Assembly: GCA_964496705.1 (NCBI GenBank)
Contig: CAZCBJ010000064.1
Span: forward strand, 1 to 18,234
From: CAZCBJ01 sp964496705
Lineage (GTDB): Bacteria > Chloroflexota > Anaerolineae > Anaerolineales > Anaerolineaceae
Length of the DNA: 18,234 bases
Direction: 5' to 3'
Positions 13,963-18,234 of this stretch are shown in pieces. The position numbers and the translations under genes were made by a program. Positions within the stretch are counted from its first letter, which is position 1, and the number at the start of each line of letters is the position of its first letter. The notes beneath the pieces are model-generated. The model was not told the origin of the DNA. It ran no database searches and saw only the letters and a list, made by a program, of their open reading frames with translations.

Positions 13963-15226
13963 TTATTTTGCAAAGCGGCTGCGGAAACGCAGCAGGCTGA
14001 CGCCGAAAAACACCGCGCTCCAGACCAGTAAACCGAGCAGGAAGGGGATGAGCTGCTCGAAAGCTGCGCCGTCCAGCGTCAGGCGCAGACCGTTCATCGC
14101 CCAACCCTGCGGCACGAGCAGGGAGAGGGTGCGCACAACCGGATTGGTGTTGGCGCCCGCACCGCCGCTGAAGACGGTGGCCATGCCCATCATGCCGGTC
14201 AGGGTGATCACCCCGCCGAAGACCGCGCCGGTCTGTTTGAGATTTTTGAGCAGCGAGATGATGAACAGGCCAAAGGTCGAGGCGCAAATGACCATGCACA
14301 CGGCTGTCAGGGCGACATGCAGGGTTTGCCCCCAGCGTATGCCAAAGACCAGTTGCGAGAAGATCAGCAGCCCGATCACCTGCACCAGCACGGTCAGCAG
14401 GGTGGCCAGGAACTTGCCGCCCAGGATGCTGCGCACGGCGGTGGGGGTGGTGATCAAACGCGCAAAGGTGCCTTTTTCCTCCTCGACCAGGATGGTCTGC
14501 GCCGAGTTGGCTCCGGTGAAGAAAGCGTAGAAGATCATCATGCCGCCCATCATCAGGCTGAGCATGCTGGCCAGCGGGTTGGTGGAGGCGTTGGGCTTTT
14601 CAAAGGGCAGCCGCTCAACGCGAGGCGCGGCGGTGTCTGCCGCCAAGTAACGCAGCACAATACGCTGCTGCCGGGCGGCGTCCAATACCTGTCCAGTCTC
14701 GCTCATGCGGGTTTGGATTGCCGCCAGCCCAACCTTGCTGCCCAGCGCCTGCTCGATGAAGCGCTCGACAGCGGTCTTGAGGATGCGGACCGATCGTGAG
14801 GGTCGGATCCTGGTACAGCTCCACTTCAGCGGCGGCCTGCGGCTCGATCAGCGCACGGCTGAAGCTGGCCGGGATGAGCAGCGCCACATTGGCGTCACCG
14901 CTGTCCACCGCCGCCCGGGCAGCCGCGGCGTCATTGGAAAGACTGACCGCCAGTAACTGGCTGAAATCATCACCCTGCAGCAGCCCGACCAGCGCACTTC
15001 CCAGCGGTTCAGACTGCCCCAGGTAGGGGCTGCCCTCGTCCAGGTTGACCACCAGCACGCGGGTCTGCGGCAGGTTGAGCGATTGCGCCTGGTCGGCCGT
15101 GCCGCCGCCAAACATGACGTAGAACAAACCGGTGACCAGGATGGGCACCCCGAACATGAACACCAGGGAGAAAGCGCTACGGGTGGATTGGAGCAAATCT
15201 TTAAAAGTGATCGCGAGCAATTTCAT
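13963..15226 (-). CDS. ABC-2 family export permease (first permease), interrupted by a frameshift near 14787
   Basis: The N-terminal part reads from ATG 15226 (GGGAGGAG upstream): helix ~18-39, then an extracytoplasmic domain up to LYQDPTLTIG at residue 146. After this the first frame turns into non-family sequence. The next frame continues the protein as RILKTAVERFIEQALGSKVG and then the C-terminal helices with VEEEKGTFARLITTPTAVRSILGGKF and GWAMNGLRLTLDG, down to TAA 13965-13963. Joined, the protein would be about 421 residues, normal for the family and similar in layout to the second permease. A one-base excess or two-base loss in the CC/GC-rich stretch explains it. It may be a sequencing error, or else the pump is disabled. 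The neighbouring genes look intact. Confidence 0.8.
14782..14791 (-). other. Frameshift site in the first ABC permease
   Basis: On the minus strand the first frame reads GGT CCG CAT while the family continuation begins CGC ATC CTC AAG (from 14787). Skipping one base, or restoring two lost bases, rejoins the frames. No slippery heptamer or long homopolymer typical of programmed frameshifting is present. Confidence 0.75.
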
Positions 15227-15245
15227 GTTGACTCCTCCCGGCGGC

Positions 15246-16190
15246 TCAATCGCGCAGCGCGCGGCCGGTCAAATGCAGGAAAACAGACTCCAGGTTGGGC
15301 TCTTGGATCTCCACCGAGGTGATGCGCGCGCCACAAGCCATGCTGGCCTCGAACAGCCGGGGCAGCACCAGGTTACTGTCAACGGCCAGCACGCTCAATT
15401 TGCCGTCTTCGGCATACACCCTGGAAACTCCGGGCGTCTCCTGCCAGGCCTGCAGCACGCGCTGGCCTTCGCTGTTCACGGTCAGGTCGATGCGCGCCTG
15501 TTCGCCCACCAGGCGGATCAACTCGGCGTGGCTGCCCATCGCGATCAATTTGCCGTGATCCAGGATGGCGATGTGGTCGGAAAGCTCCTGCGCTTCCTCC
15601 ATATAGTGGGTGGTATACAGCACAATGGAACCCTGCCGGTTGAGCGCCTTGACGCCGTCGAGGATGCTGCGGCGGCTCTGCGGATCAATCCCCACCGTGG
15701 GCTCATCCATGATGATCACCTGCGGTCGGTGCAGCAGGGCGATGCCGATGTTCAAGCGGCGTTTCATCCCACCGGAATACTTGCCCGCCCGCCCTTTGGC
15801 GCTGCCGTTCAGCGCGATCAGGTCGAGAATTTCATTCACGCGCTGGCGCAGCGCCGCGCCGCGCAAGCCGTACATCTTGCCCCAGAAATCCAGGTTCTCG
15901 CGGGCGTTGAGGTCCTCATAAATCGCGACCTCTTGGGGCACCACGCCGATGGCCGCCTTCACCAGCAGCGGCTGGCGGCGCACCGAATGTCCCATCACCA
16001 ACACATCCCCCTGGTCCGGCTGCAGCAGGCAGCAGATCATCGAGATGGTGGTGGTTTTACCGGCCCCGTTGGGACCCAGCAGGCTGAAAATTTCACCCTG
16101 CTGCACGGTGAAGTCAACCCCGTCCACGGCGGTGACCTCAGCGAAGTGCTTATGCAGGTTTTGAACTTGAATGGCGAAAAAATCTGACAT
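15246..16190 (-). CDS. ABC-2 exporter ATP-binding protein
   Basis: 314 residues from ATG 16190 (TAGGAG 7 bases upstream); a longer frame to 16283 lies inside the preceding gene and was rejected. Walker A GPNGAGKTT (39-47), Q loop Q86, signature YSGGM (138-142), Walker B VIIMDE (158-163), D loop, and switch His195 (TTHYMEEA) are all present. It resembles the CcmA/DrrA/YhhH group, with the usual ~90-residue C-terminal domain ending ESVFLHLTGRALRD. It hydrolyses ATP to drive the two permeases encoded next. It starts about 10 bases after the small membrane protein gene, whose stop codon lies within this gene's ribosome site, and ends 19 bases before the first permease. Confidence 0.95.
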   Translation of the reverse strand: MSDFFAIQVQNLHKHFAEVTAVDGVDFTVQQGEIFSLLGPNGAGKTTTISMICCLLQPDQGDVLVMGHSVRRQPLLVKAAIGVVPQEVAIYEDLNARENLDFWGKMYGLRGAALRQRVNEILDLIALNGSAKGRAGKYSGGMKRRLNIGIALLHRPQVIIMDEPTVGIDPQSRRSILDGVKALNRQGSIVLYTTHYMEEAQELSDHIAILDHGKLIAMGSHAELIRLVGEQARIDLTVNSEGQRVLQAWQETPGVSRVYAEDGKLSVLAVDSNLVLPRLFEASMACGARITSVEIQEPNLESVFLHLTGRALRD

Positions 16191-16200
16191 CGGATCACTC

Positions 16201-16371
16201 CTACAGCGAATCAACGGCCAGCGCGAACAGGCCGATGCCCAGCAGCAACACCTGGGTCTGAAGCGGGGCGCTGCCCAGCACATTCAGCACCACGACCGCC
16301 ACGCCCATCCCCACCGCCACAGCCTTGAAGACCAGGCTGACGATTTTTTGGGTTTTGGTTGAGGGTTTCAT
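16201..16371 (-). CDS. Small two-helix membrane protein leading the ABC export operon
   Basis: 56 residues from ATG 16371, with AAAGGCGG upstream; the longer frame to 16428 covers the promoter and was rejected. A basic N-terminus (MKPSTKTQK) is followed by two hydrophobic helices (~10-30 and ~37-54), a hairpin with both ends probably in the cytoplasm. I do not recognise a family. It is the first gene of the operon, and its TAG stop is inside the ribosome site of the ATPase gene, so the two are closely coupled. It may be an accessory or regulatory subunit of the pump, or the sensed partner of the divergent kinase; both are inference from position. Confidence 0.7.
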   Translation of the reverse strand: MKPSTKTQKIVSLVFKAVAVGMGVAVVVLNVLGSAPLQTQVLLLGIGLFALAVDSL

Positions 16372-16399
16372 AATTACCGCCTTTCTTGTTTCTGTATCG

Positions 16400-16405
16400 A
16401 GTATA
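16400..16405 (-). promoter_or_regulatory. -10 box of the ABC export operon
   Basis: TATACT on the minus strand (16405-16400), 28 bases before ATG 16371. The expected leader is about 20 bases and contains the AAAGGCGG ribosome site. The hexamer at -35 spacing (ATGGCA) is poor, which fits a promoter that needs an activator. Confidence 0.45.
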
Positions 16406-16460
16406 CGCAATGCCGCCGCGGCTGCCATCCGGCAAAGGTTCAGTAGCTAAGCTGTACCTT

Positions 16461-16473
16461 CGGACAGTGTCCG
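16461..16473. promoter_or_regulatory. Palindrome between divergent operons, candidate operator
   Basis: CGGACA-G-TGTCCG is a perfect 6-bp inverted repeat around one base, between the -10 of the ABC operon and the promoter of the kinase gene. A second small palindrome AGCTAAGCT lies at 16445-16453. It is well placed as a binding site for the NarL-type regulator encoded at 17783; there is no direct evidence. Confidence 0.4.
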
Positions 16474-16480
16474 CGCGGGC

Positions 16481-16509
16481 ATTACAGGAAGGGGTTTTGT
16501 GTGTACAAT
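16481..16509 (+). promoter_or_regulatory. Promoter of the NarL-type two-component genes
   Basis: ATTACA (16481-16486), a 17-base spacer and TACAAT (16504-16509), which ends 6 bases before ATG 16516. The mRNA should be leaderless. A GGAG between them is too close to the ATG to be a good ribosome site. Confidence 0.5.
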
Positions 16510-16515
16510 GGAGAT

Positions 16516-17790
16516 ATGCAAAAATCCACCAGCTGGCTCAAACGCACATTTCTCCGGATGTTCCCCTTCCAGAGGGGCAAAGAGGGAGAAGATCTGCGCA
16601 TGATGCGCCCCTTCCTGTGGCTGGTGGTGGTCGGCCTGACCTTTTTATACGGATTTTCGATTTATTACCACCCCGAACTGCGCGCGCCGGGCCGCCTGGT
16701 GCCGTTCACACTGCTGATGGCGCTGCACGGGCTGCTGCATTGGAATGTGTTTTATTACGGTCTGAGACGGGTCAGCGGAACAATTTACTTTGTCGTACAA
16801 GCGCTGCTGGCCTTCATAATCACCCTGTTGGGAAACAATGTCAGCCTGGCATACGGGCTATTCATGTCGCTGATCGGAGAGGCGCTGGGATTCATCGGCA
16901 TCAACATATACGGCGCCAGCGCGGTGGCAGTCTTGCTGGCTTTCTCCGGCGTCAGTGTTTACTGGATTGCGGGCGCGAGCCAACTGCAGAACTGGGCGCT
17001 CACCGCGGTTGGCATGACCCTGTTTATCAGCATATTTGTCGTAATGATCAGCCGGCTGGCCGCCGCGAATGAACGCAGCCAGGCCCTGTTGAAAGATTTG
17101 GAAACAGCCCACAGCCAGTTGGCCGAATACGCCGACCAGGTCGAAGATCTGACCCTGGCGGCTGAGCGCCAACGCATGGCGCGCGAGCTGCACGATACAC
17201 TGTCGCAGGGGCTGGCGGGTGTGATCCTGCAGTTGGAGGCGGTGGACGCACACCTGGCCGACCGGCGGACGGAAAAAGCGCAGGCCGTTCTACAGCAGGC
17301 GATGGAGCGCGCCCGCGCCACCCTGGCGGATGCGCGCCGTGCCATCGGCGACCTGCGCGCAGCCCAGCTTCGCGGCAGCTTCGAAGAAGCCCTGCGCAGC
17401 GAAGTGGAGCGCTTCCAGCGCGCCACCGGATTGAATTGCCGCCTGGAGCTCAGCCTGGCGGATGAATTGCCCGAAAAACTTGCCGAACAGGCTCTGCGCA
17501 TGGCCGCCGAGGGGCTGAGCAACATCGCCCGCCATGCCCGCGCCAGCCAGGCCTGGGTGCGCGCGGCGCAAAGCGGACAGCAATTGGAAATTGAAATCGG
17601 GGACGATGGCGTCGGTTTTGACCCGCAGCAGGCTGCATCCCAGCCCGACCATTACGGGCTGCTGGGGCTGAGCGAGCGGGCGCGCCTCAACGGAGGCAGC
17701 CTGGACATTCGCTCAAGCCCCGGCGAAGGCACCCACGTGCGCGTGCGCTTTCCCTTGCCGCCGGCAGAAAGCGAGGCGCAGGGTGAGTGA
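16516..17790 (+). CDS. NarL/LiaS/DesK-type membrane sensor histidine kinase
   Basis: 424 residues from ATG 16516; a GTG at 16501 overlaps the -10 box and was rejected. The N-terminal ~180 residues hold about five to six hydrophobic helices with almost no extracytoplasmic sensor, as in intramembrane-sensing kinases. A coiled coil (~182-218) leads to HisKA_3 with phosphoacceptor His226 (ERQRMARELHDTLSQGL). The HATPase_c domain has the N box EGLSNIARHA (N336), G1 GDDGVGF (362-368) and GLLGLSERARLNGGSLDIRSSPGEGT. It probably senses membrane stress or a membrane-acting compound. It is divergent from the ABC export operon, the classic arrangement for kinases that switch on a detoxification pump. 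The last 8 bases overlap the response regulator gene. Confidence 0.95.
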   Translation: MQKSTSWLKRTFLRMFPFQRGKEGEDLRMMRPFLWLVVVGLTFLYGFSIYYHPELRAPGRLVPFTLLMALHGLLHWNVFYYGLRRVSGTIYFVVQALLAFIITLLGNNVSLAYGLFMSLIGEALGFIGINIYGASAVAVLLAFSGVSVYWIAGASQLQNWALTAVGMTLFISIFVVMISRLAAANERSQALLKDLETAHSQLAEYADQVEDLTLAAERQRMARELHDTLSQGLAGVILQLEAVDAHLADRRTEKAQAVLQQAMERARATLADARRAIGDLRAAQLRGSFEEALRSEVERFQRATGLNCRLELSLADELPEKLAEQALRMAAEGLSNIARHARASQAWVRAAQSGQQLEIEIGDDGVGFDPQQAASQPDHYGLLGLSERARLNGGSLDIRSSPGEGTHVRVRFPLPPAESEAQGE

Positions 17791-18234
17791 CCCGATCCGC
17801 ATCCTGATCGCCGACGACCACCTGATCATCCGCGAAGGGCTGCGCCTGATCCTGGAGACCAGCCAGGAATTCAGCCTGGTCGGCGAAGCAGCCGACGGCG
17901 CCCAGGCGCTGGAACTGTGCGCCGAGCTGCGCCCGGATGTCGTGCTGATGGACTTGCGCATGCCGGTGATGGACGGGCTGACGGCGATCGAAGAACTGCG
18001 CCGCCGCCAGCCGGAGGTCGCCGTGGTCATTCTGACCACGTTCAACGAGGACGAGCTGATGCGCTGGTTCGCGGCCGGTGCCACGCTCTCCGCCTTCGCG
18101 CGGTTCAACTACTTTCTCTTTCCGTCCCTTTACTCGGACTGGGTGTTCACCGGGGACTTCCTCCGCCTCGGCTTCTGTCTGCTTCTGCTCGCCGGCGCCG
18201 CGTCCTCCGATGCCGCCGCCCAGACGCGAGAGGT
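17783..18234 (+). CDS. NarL-type response regulator receiver, running into foreign membrane-protein sequence; 3' end outside window
   Basis: Starts at GTG 17783, overlapping the kinase stop by 8 bases. Residues 1-93 are a normal receiver: D11/D12, phosphoacceptor D57 (VVLMDLRMPVMDG), T85 in ILTTFNEDELM. From about residue 94 the family's expected continuation (alpha-4, the conserved Lys, then the LuxR-type helix-turn-helix) is missing. The same frame instead reads RWFAAGATLSAFARFNYFLF and on through two hydrophobic stretches to the window end. That sequence resembles the membrane domain of an unrelated sensor protein. A receiver without its Lys and beta-5 should not fold. The real gene is therefore probably a ~215-residue regulator whose 3' part has been replaced, most likely by an assembly error. 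Confidence 0.75.
   Translation, partial: MSDPIRILIADDHLIIREGLRLILETSQEFSLVGEAADGAQALELCAELRPDVVLMDLRMPVMDGLTAIEELRRRQPEVAVVILTTFNEDELMRWFAAGATLSAFARFNYFLFPSLYSDWVFTGDFLRLGFCLLLLAGAASSDAAAQTRE
18059..18234 (+). other. Probable chimeric segment at the window end
   Basis: From about 18059 the sequence no longer matches the response regulator. The codon pattern also changes, with more tcc, ctc, ctt and ttc codons than in the preceding genes. The join is in frame and lies in a short stretch, CTGATGCGCTGG, that could be shared by both source sequences, as assembly chimeras often show. Confidence 0.6.

Noticed and set aside
14615..15226. Two separate small genes (14615-15226 and 13963-14706) instead of one permease
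   Set aside because: The end of the first frame is non-family sequence and the second has no ribosome site at its first ATG; joined, they make one full-length ABC-2 permease.
1..18234. CRISPR array, insertion sequence, tRNA or rRNA genes
   Set aside because: I saw no regularly spaced repeats, transposase motifs, terminal inverted repeats or tRNA/rRNA signatures on either strand.

Overview
The window (about 60% G+C by eye) looks like a fragment of a chromosome from an uncultured Chloroflexota bacterium, perhaps Anaerolineae-like. I infer this from the mix of PD40 beta-propeller proteins, an FHA/PP2C pair, a mycobacterial-type two-component pair and family-typical sequences. No rRNA or tRNA supports the assignment. 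Many genes have either a strong Shine-Dalgarno site or a -10 box so close to the start codon that the mRNA should be leaderless.

Layout. (1) 1-1070 (+): 3' part of a six-bladed PD40 propeller protein with a C-terminal SH3-like domain. (2) 1130-1876 (-): a peroxiredoxin-glutaredoxin fusion whose peroxidatic cysteine codon is an in-frame TGA followed by a SECIS-like hairpin; I read it as an undescribed-looking selenoprotein and the most interesting gene here. (3) 1935-5143 (-): a translationally coupled pair, a membrane VWA-like/FHA protein and a membrane PP2C phosphatase. (4) 5281-7319 (-): an OmpR-family regulator and its HAMP histidine kinase, joined by a 1-base stop/start overlap. (5) 7472-8566 (-): an orphan CcrM-type GANTC DNA methyltransferase, more A/T-rich than its neighbours, with a GANTC site touching its -10 box. 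(6) 8676-12670: small housekeeping and unknown genes in mixed orientation: RNase D, an O6-alkylguanine-DNA alkyltransferase, a PlsY-like acyltransferase, a membrane J-domain protein, an EamA transporter and an 86-residue protein. (7) 12744-16371 (-): an ABC-2 export operon (56-residue membrane protein, ATPase, two permeases), with the first permease frameshifted. (8) 16516-18234 (+): a divergent NarL-type kinase and response regulator that probably control the exporter. The regulator runs in frame, after residue about 93, into an unrelated membrane-protein sequence, most simply an assembly chimera at the end of the contig.

As a whole the region is rich in membrane signalling: two two-component systems and a phosphoprotein phosphatase/FHA module, next to redox defence (Sec-peroxiredoxin) and DNA repair or methylation functions. 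No mobile element, CRISPR array or RNA gene was found. Apart from the 152-base gap at 7320-7471 and the gaps of 109-144 bases at 5144-5280, 8567-8675 and 16372-16515, genes are closely packed, and no stretch over 300 bases lacks a gene.
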